Of a DNA stretch of 64,000 nucleotides, positions 53,769-64,000 are shown piece after piece. The DNA is from Powellomyces hirtus (lineage: Eukaryota; Chytridiomycota; Chytridiomycetes; Spizellomycetales; Powellomycetaceae): the NCBI GenBank assembly GCA_025526995.1, contig JAHLKG010000002.1, positions 1,550,001-1,614,000 of the forward strand, given 5' to 3'. Every line of letters begins with the position of its first letter. The stretch's first letter is position 1. Both the position numbers and the translations under genes were made by a program. The notes under the pieces were generated by a model that saw only the letters and a list, made by a program, of their open reading frames with translations, made no database searches and was not told where the DNA came from.

Positions 53769-54049
53769 CGAACAAAGCAATAGCACCCTGTTCACATGGA
53801 TAAAGCCGCTTAGGAGCCGCTCCCTGTCCAGGCTATAAGCCGAACTTACCGAGCCCGACGGGGTTTCGATGTACCAATCTACTCGACGGAGAGATTGAAG
53901 CCAGTGTAAGCCTAAGCGCTGCACCAGGAGCTGACACCATATGGGAGCTCGACCTATGGCAAGCCAGCAGCTGACGATCGCATGGGAGCTCGGCCTGCGG
54001 CTCAGCAACCTCATGCCTCCTGTACTAAAGCCCAAGAGGCAAAGGGGGG

Positions 54050-54468
54050 TGTGAGATGGCCATCATGGCATATTTATACTTTACTTATTTTCGGCTAGTA
54101 AAAAGCCATATCCCAAGTTAAGGCAGACGCGCCTCATAAGCGATTACCCAATCCCTCATAAGCAGAACTCCCCACAAGTTTACCCCGCGGTCTCAGTACT
54201 GCGCAGCTACACTGCCATCGCTGCACTGCCATCGTCCCTAGATGATCTCCCCGTTCTCCACAAGTTAGTTAGAGACTAAGAACCCGAGAACCTCATATAT
54301 AAACGAGAAGGAAAGAACCCCCGTAGAGATCATCATCCATAAACACGTCAAACTCTCATTCATCTTCCTTCAATCAGAAATCACTCCTTTTACCTTTCGA
54401 TCCTTTCATTTTCTCTTCCGTTGCTCGAACTACAAGTCTCTCCCGCCTTGAAACATAGGCTCCTCACA
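54050..54468 (+). repeat. 3' LTR of GyA
   Basis: 419 bp; one difference from the 5' LTR was noticed (AAGGCAG for AAGACAG). Confidence 0.95.
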
Positions 54469-57400
54469 TTGCCCCTCACTTTCATCCGTCTTCCCCAACG
54501 GAGAGCACAACAACTACGAGCAGCAGAAAGAGCGATGATTGAGACGCACAACGTACATCATTCGCATACTTCAAATCTGCGATCCATGCAGTATCTACAT
54601 TCGACGGGACGGGAAATCTCTCAAAACTCGCCGATTTCATTGATCAGCTTACTCTAGTCTTTCGCCTAAAACCTGTATCTGAAGAAGAACAACTCTCATT
54701 CATCTTCACGAAGCTCTCTGGCGAAGCAAAACAATGGTATCGTAATCACCAGAAAGATGCCGAACAAGGGATGGTGGAGCCCATCACAGACTGGGAATCC
54801 TTCAAGCCTTCTTTCCTCTCGCGTTACCAACCAACCGATCACGAAGAGACTTTGCTCACTCAACTTGAAAGACTCCGACAAGGAAGTCATTCCATCTCGC
54901 AGTACAATACCTCATTCACGAAGATCACAAGTCAGATCCCCTTGAAGGTGCTGTTCGATATCTACAAGTGGTTCTATCTTCGCGGAATGAATGAACATCA
55001 TGCAGAGCTCGTCAGAACTCAAAGTTTCAAGGATCTCCATGGTCTCATGGCAGCTGCCAAGCGTCTGGATAACGGAAGTAACAAGAGTAACCAAAACAAC
55101 AATCGTTTCGCCAAGAAGAGCGAAAACATCGCGCTCGAAGCCCAACCTTCAAAGAAAGACGGCTCAAGTCACAAGAAGACCGACGCGAAGAAGACCACAG
55201 ACTCGAAGAAGAGACAGAACTTCCCCTGTTGGTTATGCAATTCGAATGAACATACCCCATTCAATTGTCCCCTCAAAGCCAAGGCAGTCGAAGCCTTAAA
55301 ACCCGCTGCTAATGCCAACATTGCAGAAGCACATAACGCCACTACATTGGCATACCTGGATTCGGGCTGCTCACAGCACATGACGAATGACATTTCCATT
55401 CTCGAATCCTACGAAGAGCACTCAACGCGTGTCAGATTTGGAAACAACGCCTTTCTCGATGCCGAAGCGAAAGGGAACGCTATCTTGAAGCTTCCAGATG
55501 GAGATGTACCCCTCACAGATGTTCTCTACGTTCCAAAGCTCGCCAAGACTCTCATCTCGGTCTCCACACTCGCCAAAGATGGAAAGAGAGTCACCTTTGA
55601 AGATGAGAGCACTATCATTCAAGACTGCAATGGCACTACGAACGACATCACCATACCTCTCGTTCGAGGAATGTATCACATCTCGCCAACTCCGATGGCT
55701 TTCGCTACTCAAACTCGCTCAAGGACACACGCGTCCAATGTACCGACACACGCGTCAAAAAATACATCTACCGAATTGACGAAATGGACAAACGCGTCCA
55801 ATGTACCGACACACGCGTCCGATACATCGATTCAAGCGCTCAACCTGTCGACAGACGCTACCGGCATCTCGGTCACGCGTTCTACTTCGATCCAAGCCAC
55901 GTCGGAGGGGCCGGCCGCCCCAAATGGGGGGCCAGCCGGCCCCATACTCTCCAGTGAGGGGGCTGGCCGCCCCAATTTGGGGCTGGCCAGCCCCCCACTG
56001 GAGAGCGAGGGGGCTGGCTGTGGTGGGGGGCCGGCCGCCCCAAAGGCATCGGATGATGCCGAGGATGGTGCCCCCTCGGGGGCACCATCCGCCGATGCTG
56101 CCGCCGCCGCTGCTTCGGCGGCTTCTTCTGGGGCTTGTTCTGGTCCCTTTTCTCCTGTCAACAAAGGAACCCTCTGGCATCACCGATTGGGCCATCCTGG
56201 CACTCACATCATGAAGCAACTCAAGCTCCCAATGACCAACGAAGTCTGCAAGGGTTGCGAGTTTGGTAAGCACAAGCGCTCACCATTCAACGGTACAATG
56301 ACACGGTCCAAGACGCCACTCGATCGCCTACATTTCGACCTGAACGGCCCGCACATACCCGCGGTTGGCGATGAGAAATATGCCCTCGTTGTGATCGATG
56401 ACTACTCACGCTTCACATGGATCTTCTTCTTGAAGACGAAGAGCGAATCTACTGCAAAATTGATTGAATTCATCAATTTCATCGAAAAACAGACCAACGA
56501 AAGGGTCAGACGACTTCATTCCGATCGAGGGGGGGAGTTTGTCAATCACGATCTGAAAGAATTCATTTCGAAAAAGGGCATCCTGCACGAACTCACCGCT
56601 GCAGATTCCCCACAGTCTAACAGTGTAGCTGAAAGGTTCAACCTCACCCTGTTCGACACCATTCGTTCATTGGAACACTCATACGGCATCCCGAAACAAC
56701 TCTGGACCGAGTTAGCGGCTACATCAGTCTACTTACGGAATCGCCTACCCCACAAGTCCAATAACAACATTTCGCCGTACGAACGGCTCAATGGCGAAGA
56801 GCCCTCACTTTCTCACCTTCGTGTGATTTGGGCCGATGCCTTCGTGCATCTCGTCAAGAGAAAACAAGTCTCAAAGTTGGCACCGCGCGCCACACGTCTC
56901 AAACTCATCGGTTACGAATTTGACGGCGCTTACCGCTGTTGGGATGACAACCGTCAAGAAATAGTCATTTCTCGCAATGTAACATTCGACGAAAACTCAG
57001 CACTCGAACTCGCGAAAGACTACATTCCGCCTGAAGAACTCTACGAAGTTGAAGAGATTCTCGACTCACGTGATGGCCCGGAAGGCCCCAAATTCCTCTG
57101 CAAATGGCTAGGATTCAAAGACAAAGATAATACATGGGAACCGCTCGAAAATGTCAATCATTTGACAGTCTTCGCTGACTACATCAACGAGAAGACGGCG
57201 ATCGCTCTTTCGGCTGCAAGTACCGAAGAACCCCAAACCTACAAACAAGCGCTCTCATCAGACGACGCGCCGAAGTGGACAGAGGCCATAAATGCTGAAT
57301 TGGAGTCCCTTCATACCAATGAAACATGGGAAGTCATTAACCCCAAATCCTTACCGCACAATCAACGGCCCATCCGCACTAAATGGGTATTCAAGATTAA

Positions 57401-58859
57401 GCGAGACCTGAATGGTCAACCCCAACGATACAAGGCCCGGCTTGTAGTGAAAGGCTTCGAACAACGCTACGGCATCGACTACAACGAAACCTACGCTCCG
57501 GTTGCCAAGATAGCTACCCAACGCGTCCTTCTCGCTCTCGCCGCCAGCCTAGGCTTGAAATGCCATCAAATGGATGTAGTAACCGCATTCCTGAATGGGA
57601 TTGTTACCGAGACCATCCTAATCTATGCCCCTGAAGGCTCTGGCTTTCCCCCCGGGACCATCCTTCGACTCCGAAAGGCCCTTTACGGTCTGAAACAAGC
57701 CCCGCGCGAATGGTACTCCCTACTTCACAAGGAACTGACCTCCTTGGGATTCAAGCGCCTGGCAAATGACAATGCCGTTTACATCAGAACTCTACCTGAA
57801 AGTGACTCATCGCAGTACATCTCCGTCTACGTCGACGATCTCCTCATTTTCGCAAAGACCGAATCGGAAATGTCATCAATCAAGACATCCCTGCACAACG
57901 AGTTCAACATGACAGACCTAGGCGAAGTCAACCACTACCTAGGAATGAGAGTTCGACGCGATTACTCAAGGCACGTCATCTATCTCGATCAAGAGTCATA
58001 TGTAAATGACATCCTCGAGCGCTTTGGTATGCAAGATTGCAAGCCTGTCAACACTCCGATGGACCAGACCAAGCTTGAACCCTACGAAGTCGAAAATACA
58101 AAGACTTCACCTAACCCGCAAGAAGGAGAATATCGCGAAATCGTTGGTTCTCTCATGTACCTGATGATATGCACGCGTCCTGACATCGCTGTCGCGGTCA
58201 GTATGCTTTCTCACTTCGCAAGCAACCCTTCGCCTCAACATCTGCAAGCTGCAAAGCGCGTCCTTTGCTACCTACGGGGAACATCAAATTACAGCCTCTG
58301 CATCGGCGGAAATAACGTCACCCTTCACGGCTACAGCGATGCCGATTGGGGAAACAATATCATTGATCGACGGTCAATCACTGGCTACCTTTTCTACATT
58401 GGAAATGCGGGCCCCATTACTTGGGCTTCGAAGCGCCAACCCACCGTTGCTCTCTCATCTACCGAAGCTGAATACATGGCACTCTCCTTCGCCACTCAAG
58501 AGACAATTTGGCTTCGCTCACTTCTGCAAGAACTCCAAATTCCCGAATATCTCGATGAAAATGCTCGACCCACAACGATCTACGAAGACAATCAGTCATG
58601 CATCTTGTTGGCAATGAATCCCGTGCATCACGCCCGTACCAAGCACATCGACCTTTGACATCACTTCATTCGTGATCACATCGACAAGGAGATTCACCTG
58701 GAGTACTTACCCACCGCTGAAATGGTAGCCGACTCACTTACGAAGCCTTCACCGGCCCCGGCATTCAAATACCATCGCAAAAGCATGTGCATCAAGCACT
58801 ACGACAACACCATCACGCCAATGACGAAAGCGTCCATGACGGAGCTCCCAAATGAGTAA
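54469..58859 (+). pseudogene. Copia B1 Gag-Pol, remaining part with two stops
   Basis: Continues B1 gag after the GyA insertion. An in-frame TGA at 54540-54542 stands where B2 has CGG. From ATG 54771 the frame is open for 1295 codons (rest of Gag, knuckle CWLCNSNEHTPFNC, protease, linker, integrase, chromodomain at about 57030-57190, RT with YVDDLLIF, RNase H) until TGA 58656-58658, where B2 has CGA. The final 66 codons remain in frame to TAA 58857. Confidence 0.93.
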
Positions 58860-58898
58860 AATCCCATCATCGCGGATCGATTGCTCGGACAGGGGGTG

Positions 58899-59265
58899 TA
58901 TTGGAATGTTGAGACTTGCGTGCTCAACGTTTGGTCCTTACATTAGATCCTTACTTGGATTCTCCAACTAGAACGCGTGACCACCATACCGGTAACGCTA
59001 AGAGCTGAATTGGATCACGTGTAATCACGTGATTGGAGAAAAAGTAGATTAGAACGCTCGAAGCGAGACATTACCGAAAAGACTTTAAGACAAAAAATAC
59101 ATTTTACATACATTACATCTCTGTGCATCTGACATCGCTACATCGTCAACTGCATCACAGAAGAGCTCTGTAACTCCCCTTTACGAAGTATACTGGAGGC
59201 CACATCGAATTCGGCCAATCCTCTGCATTTCCGATAAAGTACTGGAAACGCCGATATCTCCAATA
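58899..59265 (+). repeat. 3' LTR of copia B1
   Basis: 367 bp, TATTGGAATG...TCTCCAATA, preceded by the polypurine run CAGGGGGTG; followed by the duplication ACTAC (59266-59270). Confidence 0.94.
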
Positions 59266-59270
59266 ACTAC

Positions 59271-59800
59271 AACGTTTATTTTGTGCATTTATACACTATT
59301 CTTATCTCTTCTTCATGTAATCTTTTTTTTGTTTAAAGTATTAAATATTAAAATGAGTTTAAGGGTTTAATGCTACTAATCGTTTAAACTATAAAGTTTT
59401 GCCATCTTAGCCGATCATTTCCTAATTATTTAAACTTAAAGCCCAAGATCGTAACTCTGGCTAATTTATAAGGACTTATTTTCATGATTTAATTTGCTCT
59501 ATATTTTTTATTTTAGTCTTACATGGGACCTGATACAGTGTTGGCGCACACCAACAATTTAATTATTGGCATCATTACATGATCATTAGTATTGATTCTT
59601 TTTGAAGGGATGCTTTACCAGGAAGGTGTGGGATGGATGGATAAATACTTCTGTTTTTCAATTTCTCTTTACAGCTGACTTTGTTTTTATTCTAGTTTAT
59701 AATCATTGCTATTGTTATAGCTTTATTTATTATTAATTTAGTTTCACATCCCTGCTGTAGGAAAGACAATAAAAAGTGATGTGTTCTAAAGTACAGCTCC
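59271..59800. other. AT-rich island, right flank of element B1
   Basis: No gene seen. Base composition matches 41101-41531, supporting one original AT-rich locus split by B1. Confidence 0.7.
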
Positions 59801-60007
59801 TGTGAGATGGCCATAAAGGCATATATACATATATATCTTTTTCGGCTAGTAAAAAGCCATAACCTACATTAAGGCAGACGTGCCTCATAAGCGATTACCA
59901 TAGTCGCTCATAAGTGACCCCCGAAACTACCCCGCAGTTTCATGACTGCCAAGAGATCATCTCCACGTTACTATAGTTAGAAACCTATTTTCCTATATAA
60001 GGGAAGG
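59801..60007 (+). repeat. Old GyA-type LTR fragment
   Basis: TGTGAGATGGCC start and CGGCTAGTAAAAAGCC match the GyA LTR, with many substitutions. Truncated at the junction with a C LTR at 60008. Confidence 0.85.
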
Positions 60008-60146
60008 TGTAATGAGGCGTGGCTCACCAGCCTAAGCCTAGACACGCGTCGGAAAGGGTCCCGCGCGAGATGGATGCTAGCGTCAGCATCCCGAAGGGTA
60101 CTAGACCTCAGGGATGGCCACAGATGGCCATCACGTGACCAGGACT
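60008..60146 (+). repeat. Element C LTR, 5' half
   Basis: TGTAATGAGGCGTGG...CACGTGACCAGGACT matches the first 139 bases of the C LTR, then changes to a reverse A LTR. Confidence 0.88.
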
Positions 60147-60379
60147 TGTTGGTCTGAGAGTATCTGGGTAGATAGTTGAGGAAGCTTTCAGGGTAGTTGA
60201 CTGAGCAAAACAACGAAGTAACTTAATCCCGCTCTTGTTGGAGAAAAAGAGAAAAGTCCAACCGATATATTAAGTATGGAAGGAAAACTACTTATATCGG
60301 AGTTGATCACGTGGATTCATGTGATCGCTTGATACGCCCTGCGATGGCGCAGTTGTGACTCGATGACAGAGTCTGTACG
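60147..60379 (-). repeat. Copia A LTR, reverse, slightly truncated
   Basis: Reverse complement of the A LTR (TGTTGGTCTGAGAG...GTCTGTACG). It lacks the last few bases and runs straight into the C2 LTR. No target duplication found. Confidence 0.87.
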
Positions 60380-60654
60380 TGTAATAATACTAGGTCCGTT
60401 GCCAGAGTCTAGTCTTCTATTCAGGGATTCCCTATCTCTAATTCTACTGTAAGATTTCTAAGTCTTGAATACGCCCTCGTCGGAGTATTCCTACTTTTCT
60501 TCTGGACCGCGGGGCGGTCCCGGTCACGTGATGGCCATCGGTGGCCATCCCTAATGTCTAGTACCCTTCGGGATGCTGACGCTAGCATCCATCTCGCGCG
60601 GGGCCCTTCCCGGCGCGTATCTAGGCTTAGGCTGGCGAGCCACGCCCCATTACA
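60380..60654 (-). repeat. LTR of element C2 (275 bp)
   Basis: Reverse complement of TGTAATGGGGCG...TATTATTACA, the same length as the other complete C LTRs. Confidence 0.9.
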
Positions 60655-61069
60655 CCCCCCATAGATTCGCGACTATCTCTCAGGCTCGAATCTCTTCAGC
60701 GAGGCGAAGCTTGCCTAAGCCGAACGGCTGCGGTTGAACGGATGCTGACGTGGTTGTGGGAAGATGAGGCTGGGGAGGCGGCCCTGATGCGGGTCGCGTC
60801 GCGGTAGTCTCCGGCGGGTAGTCTCCGCCCTTCGTAGGGCGCGAATTTGTCGAAAAGTCTATTTTCTCGTCGCAGGGGCCCTAAATGACTCACAACTAGT
60901 TTTCTCCATGCAAAATCTGATAAGTAACATCTGCTGCGCTTCGTAGGGAATGAAACACTGACACCTGAATTTCTGAGCGTTCCCAGCCATGACGAGCCTT
61001 CAAAAGGCGCTGCCCGCTAAGTTCCCCCTCGCTTCCTTCTTTCTTCTGTAACTAACAACAGGAACAACA

Positions 61070-61803
61070 ATGGACGTCGACCGCAACAACTCCCCGTCCC
61101 CCAACACCACCACCACCACCACCACGGCTAAACGCCGTAGCAACAAACAGCTGCAGAAGGCAGCCGCGAAGAAGGTCCAGCTCGCCGGGGTGAGTGAAGT
61201 CTTGACTGTTCCCGTCGGTCGCGGTAATCCCCTTACGCCGTCTCACAGGAGCCGACCGTCCACTACGATTCGGCCCCGGAGGTTGTGGCCGCAACCAGCA
61301 CCTGCTGGAAATGCCGCCTGCACAAGGGTGGCAAGATGTTCCTCGGGGAATGTCACCACATGATTTGTCGGCCATGTATCGTGGCCTTGGCCGACGCCAC
61401 AGTATGTTCCCGCTGGCTATGAGGCTTCCCGGTGTCGTTTGGTACTCATTTCCTCTCTCTCTTCTTCCCTTCTGTAGGACACTGGCCCTCTGGGCCAGTT
61501 TGTGTGTGGTGTCGACCGGTGCGGGAGGACGCTGCACTTCGGTGCAATCCCGGTCTGTTGCGTCCATGACGCATGCCCCTCCGCCGTGGTGGCCCTCCGT
61601 TGGCTCCCCTGCGCCCATGTCAACTGCATGGCGCACATTCGCGCGTAAGTCATCTCTTCTTGTCGATTGTGCGCTTACCTTACCGGCTGATCCATTTCTC
61701 CCATAGCGAAATGAACATTGCGAATTTCACTCCGCTCCGATGCGGCATGGGGGAGCGCTGCCACGGGGCAAAATGCCTCTTCTCATTCACCCGTATCAAC
61801 TAG
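61070..61803 (+). CDS. RING-like Cys/His-rich protein, copy 2 (element C cargo)
   Basis: Four exons from ATG 61070 (MDVDRNNSPSPN): about 61070-61189, 61250-61401, 61478-61646 and 61709-61803, each with canonical GT..AG introns at the same places as copy 1. Thr repeat and Lys-rich N-terminus, then CWKC, ECHHMICRPCIVALAD, CGVDRCGRTLHF, several further Cys, PCAHVNCMAHIRA and LRCGMGERCHGAKC. No break. A zinc-binding domain is likely; the enzymatic role (for example E3 ligase) is a guess. Antisense to C2. Confidence 0.75.
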
Positions 61804-62213
61804 TTGGTTCCCCCCCCCTTTTTCCTTTTTTCTTGTACATAATTTCGTCCTGTTGCTCCCTTGGGGCCTGGCCCTCGGGCCGTAATCAAATTCAGTACCA
61901 AAATCTCATCGCTGTACTTGCCTTCTCATCGCTGTGCTCCTTTGAGCCTTGTAGCATTTCGTATGCGTCCGCTGTGTCCAATGTCACTCGGCTTCCTCCC
62001 AGCTATGGTGCTCATGGTAGATGCCCTGCATCACACTTCCCCGTTGGGGAGACCACTCAGCGGTTCCCCGGCCATCGTCCAATGATGCCGGTATCTCACC
62101 TAGTGAGGTCTACTGCCTCGCAGTCTTCGGCTCATCGCCCAGCGGGATATGCTGCCCAGCAGCCTTCGGCCATCGTCCAACGATGCCGGCATCTCACCTC
62201 ATGAGGTCTACTG

Positions 62214-62488
62214 TGTAATGAGGCGTGGCTCACCAGCCTAAGCCTAGACACGCGTCGGGAAGGGTCCCGCGCGAGATGGATGCTAGCGTCAGCATCCCGA
62301 AGGGTACTAGACCTCAGAGATGGCCACGGATGGCCATCACGTGACTAGGGCCGCTCCGCGGCCTAGAAGAAAAGTAGGAATGCTCCGACGAGGGCGCATT
62401 CAAGACTTAGAGATCTTACAGTAGAACTAGACATAGGGAATTCCCAAATAGAAGACTAGACTCTGGCAACGGACCTAGTAATATTACA
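62214..62488 (+). repeat. 5' LTR of element C3 (275 bp)
   Basis: TGTAATGAGGCGTGG...CTAGTAATATTACA with GGCCATCACGTGACT. Confidence 0.92.
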
Positions 62489-62501
62489 TGGTAGCACCAC
62501 C
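62489..62501 (+). other. C3 primer-binding site
   Basis: TGGTAGCACCACC, identical to that of GyA; probable initiator tRNA-Met primer. Confidence 0.85.
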
Positions 62502-62516
62502 CCGTAGACGACAACA

Positions 62517-63728
62517 ATGGCACGTAGCACCAGGAACAGCCCAATGGCAGTAGGAGAACCCGAAGTAGACACACCGACCGACAACCCCGTTGCAATGTTA
62601 GCTGCACAATTGGCGGAGACCCAACGCCTACTGCAGGAACAGATCGCAATGGGAGAGGCCCGCTTCGAAGCCCTTCTCTCAAGGATTCCGACTCCAGCCC
62701 AACCAGCAGTTGCAACACCGCACGTCGACATCACCCTGGCGGAAGAGAACCGCACACAAATGCAAGCTGAGAAGGAACGCCGCGAGAACCTTCGCAAGCA
62801 GCTGACACACTTCGACGGAAAAGGGAACAGTGAAGAGATGGTGTCGAAGGTCGATGAGTTCTTGAAGGTCCACACGCGCTACCTTGAGGCAACCGACTTC
62901 AGGACGGACCACCGGGACGTCGACCACATCTCGGGGTACCTCAAGGAAACCGCCGACGAATGGTGGCAAATGCTCAGAGATGCCGGCGACCAGCCCACGA
63001 CATTGGAAGAATTCACGAGGATCCTCCGCATCCGCTTCTACCCCGCCAACTTACGAAACACCGCAGAAGCAAAGATGAAGCGGTTGGTTTTCACCAATAG
63101 CATATCTGAGTATATCGCCAAGTTCAATACCCTTCGGGCCCAGATCGCGACACTCGACGACAAGGAGCGGCTTACCCCAAGGCAAGAACGTGACTATTTC
63201 TTGACGGGATTCTCGACCAACCATGTCGGCCAGCGCATTCGGGACCACTGCTATGCCGCAACCATGAGGAATAATGGCGCCGAGATCCCGATCACCGAGC
63301 TACAGAACGAAGCTCTACTATGCTACAGGATTCGATGATATGCGGACGATGTCGCGCAGGTAACCCCCGACGGGAGGAGACATCAGTACGCTGCAGTCCA
63401 GCCGGCTCAGGTACATCGAGGGAACTATCAAGCCCGAGAAAGGGGACGCCACACCCCCTATGGCTCAGGTCGTCCCACACGCGGTATGGACAACTACCAA
63501 GGGATTTCACGCCGTGAGCGCACCATCTACGACGAACGCCGTGAGCGCAACGAATGTTTCAACTGCGGGGGCAAAGGGCATTACGCCTGTGGGTGCTCAG
63601 CAAGTAAAGGTAAAACCGGTGAGCATAGGACGTTCACCGCCCCTGTAGAGATCACCGAAGGGTCCGGAGACGAGGCGGCCAGCGACGGGGGCTCAGTCAA
63701 CAGCTCGGATTTTCGCCCCGGGTGCTGA
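62517..63728 (+). pseudogene. C3 gag with one in-frame stop
   Basis: ATG 62517 (MARSTRNSPMAVGEPE), about 403 codons. A predicted coiled-coil-like segment is followed by the retrotransposon Gag domain (ETADEWWQMLRDAG, EEFTRILRIRFYPAN, SISEYIAKFNTLRAQ). TGA 63336-63338 interrupts the frame (RIR-stop-YADD) and probably replaced CGA. After it the same frame has the zinc knuckle CFNCGGKGHYACGC (about 63556-63597) and ends at TGA 63726. Confidence 0.88.
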
Positions 63729-64000
63729 ACGCTTGCACTGTCTCAGTACCCCAACCCCGGATGCAAGACAAGATCCCCACGGACAGACCGGGACCCCGCA
63801 TTCACAGGAAGACATTTGTGGTCCACAAGAAGGTACAAGGGCACTTTGCCCGCATCCTAATCGATACCGGATGCAACACCCTGATCATCAGCGACACTTG
63901 GGCCGCCAAACACGGCCTCCGGACCTACACCTCTCCAACTCCGCTGGAGGTCCGGTGGGGCGACAGAGCGGGAAACTACGGGGCAACAAAGATGACCTGT
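63722..64000 (+). CDS. C3 pol, aspartic protease start (partial)
   Basis: Frame -1 relative to gag, open across the gag stop to the window end. Protease motif RILIDTGCNTLIISDTWAAK at about 63854-63913. The remainder of pol is outside the window. The frame relation suggests gag-pol frameshifting, but the site is not identified. Confidence 0.8.
   Translation, partial: MLNACTVSVPQPRMQDKIPTDRPGPRIHRKTFVVHKKVQGHFARILIDTGCNTLIISDTWAAKHGLRTYTSPTPLEVRWGDRAGNYGATKMTC

Larger units (their letters stand above)
48247..54468 (+). mobile_element. Ty3/gypsy chromovirus GyA, degenerate internal region
   Basis: 6222 bp with 419-bp LTRs (48247-48665, 54050-54468) differing at about one base, TTGCC duplications, primer-binding site and polypurine tract (AAAGGGGGG 54041-54049). 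Gag, protease, RT/RNase H, integrase and a C-terminal chromodomain are recognisable, but at least four stops or shifts break the frames. Confidence 0.95.
41532..59265 (+). mobile_element. Ty1/copia element B1, split by B2 and GyA
   Basis: Own pieces: 41532-42443, 48189-48246 and 54469-59265 (about 5.76 kb in all). LTRs are 367 bp each and the target duplication is ACTAC. B2 was inserted in gag at TGAGT and GyA at TTGCC, only about 58 bp apart in B1 coordinates. The two LTRs look identical or nearly so, yet the coding region has stops. Confidence 0.95.
60380..62213 (-). mobile_element. Element C2, 3' end with antisense gene
   Basis: Mirror arrangement of C1: LTR 60380-60654 (reverse), polypurine tract (CCCCCC at 60655-60660 on this strand), about 415 bp internal sequence homologous to 17418-17785, then the Cys/His-rich gene in the opposite sense. 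The 3' UTR of that gene is also shared with C1 to 16176. The rest of C2 is replaced at 62214 by the LTR of C3. A short imperfect repeat (CATCGTCCAA.GATGCCGG.ATCTCACC) occurs twice at 62065-62210. Confidence 0.78.
62214..64000 (+). mobile_element. Ty3/gypsy element C3, 5' part
   Basis: Complete 5' LTR, primer-binding site, gag and the start of pol; the rest lies beyond the window. It is inserted in or next to C2 in the opposite direction. Confidence 0.9.

Noticed and set aside
61096..61130. ACC trinucleotide repeat as a possible CRISPR-like or satellite array
   Set aside because: It is a short in-frame Thr repeat in exon 1 of the Cys/His-rich gene; copy 1 has a similar Thr run.

Overview
The window looks like a repeat-rich chromosomal segment of a fungus. 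The host genes have many short GT..AG introns and include families typical of fungi: a Pex24-type peroxisomal membrane protein with C1 and dysferlin domains, a CRT10-like WD protein, PUF6/PUM3 and eIF2B-epsilon. About two thirds of the sequence is LTR retrotransposons. I cannot place the lineage; a zoosporic or other early-diverging fungus is a guess. All comparisons were made by eye.

Left repeat block (1-18060). Two Ty1/copia families (called A and B here) and one Ty3/gypsy family (C) are inserted into one another. A1 (1-4468, cut by the window) and A2 (6453-12628, intact) sit inside B3 (4469-15853, minus strand). B3 sits inside A3 (15854-16175), and A3 sits inside C1 (16176-18060). A solo A LTR also interrupts C1.

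Host gene island (18061-41531). In order: a capsid-like orphan ORF, a DUF4442 hotdog protein, a basic zinc-ribbon-like protein, an LACTB2-like hydrolase (minus), eIF2B-epsilon, PUF6, a CRT10-like WD protein, a Pex24/C1/dysferlin protein and a nuclease-helicase (minus). It ends in an AT-rich island.

Right repeat block (41532-64000). Copia B1 (41532-59265, target duplication ACTAC) was split by an intact, recent copia B2 (42444-48188, duplication TGAGT) and by a degenerate gypsy chromovirus GyA (48247-54468, duplication TTGCC). Beyond it are AT-rich DNA, LTR fragments, a second C element (C2, minus) and the 5' part of a third (C3, LTR plus gag/pol).

Most unusual points. (1) Both copia families carry a chromodomain between integrase and reverse transcriptase, a feature normally associated with gypsy chromoviruses. 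(2) Family C carries, antisense near its 3' end, a four-exon Cys/His-rich gene, intact in both copies seen. (3) Family A has an antisense open frame at its 3' end; differences between two copies fall mainly at that frame's third positions. (4) GyA has near-identical LTRs but several internal stops, so it probably moved recently while already defective.
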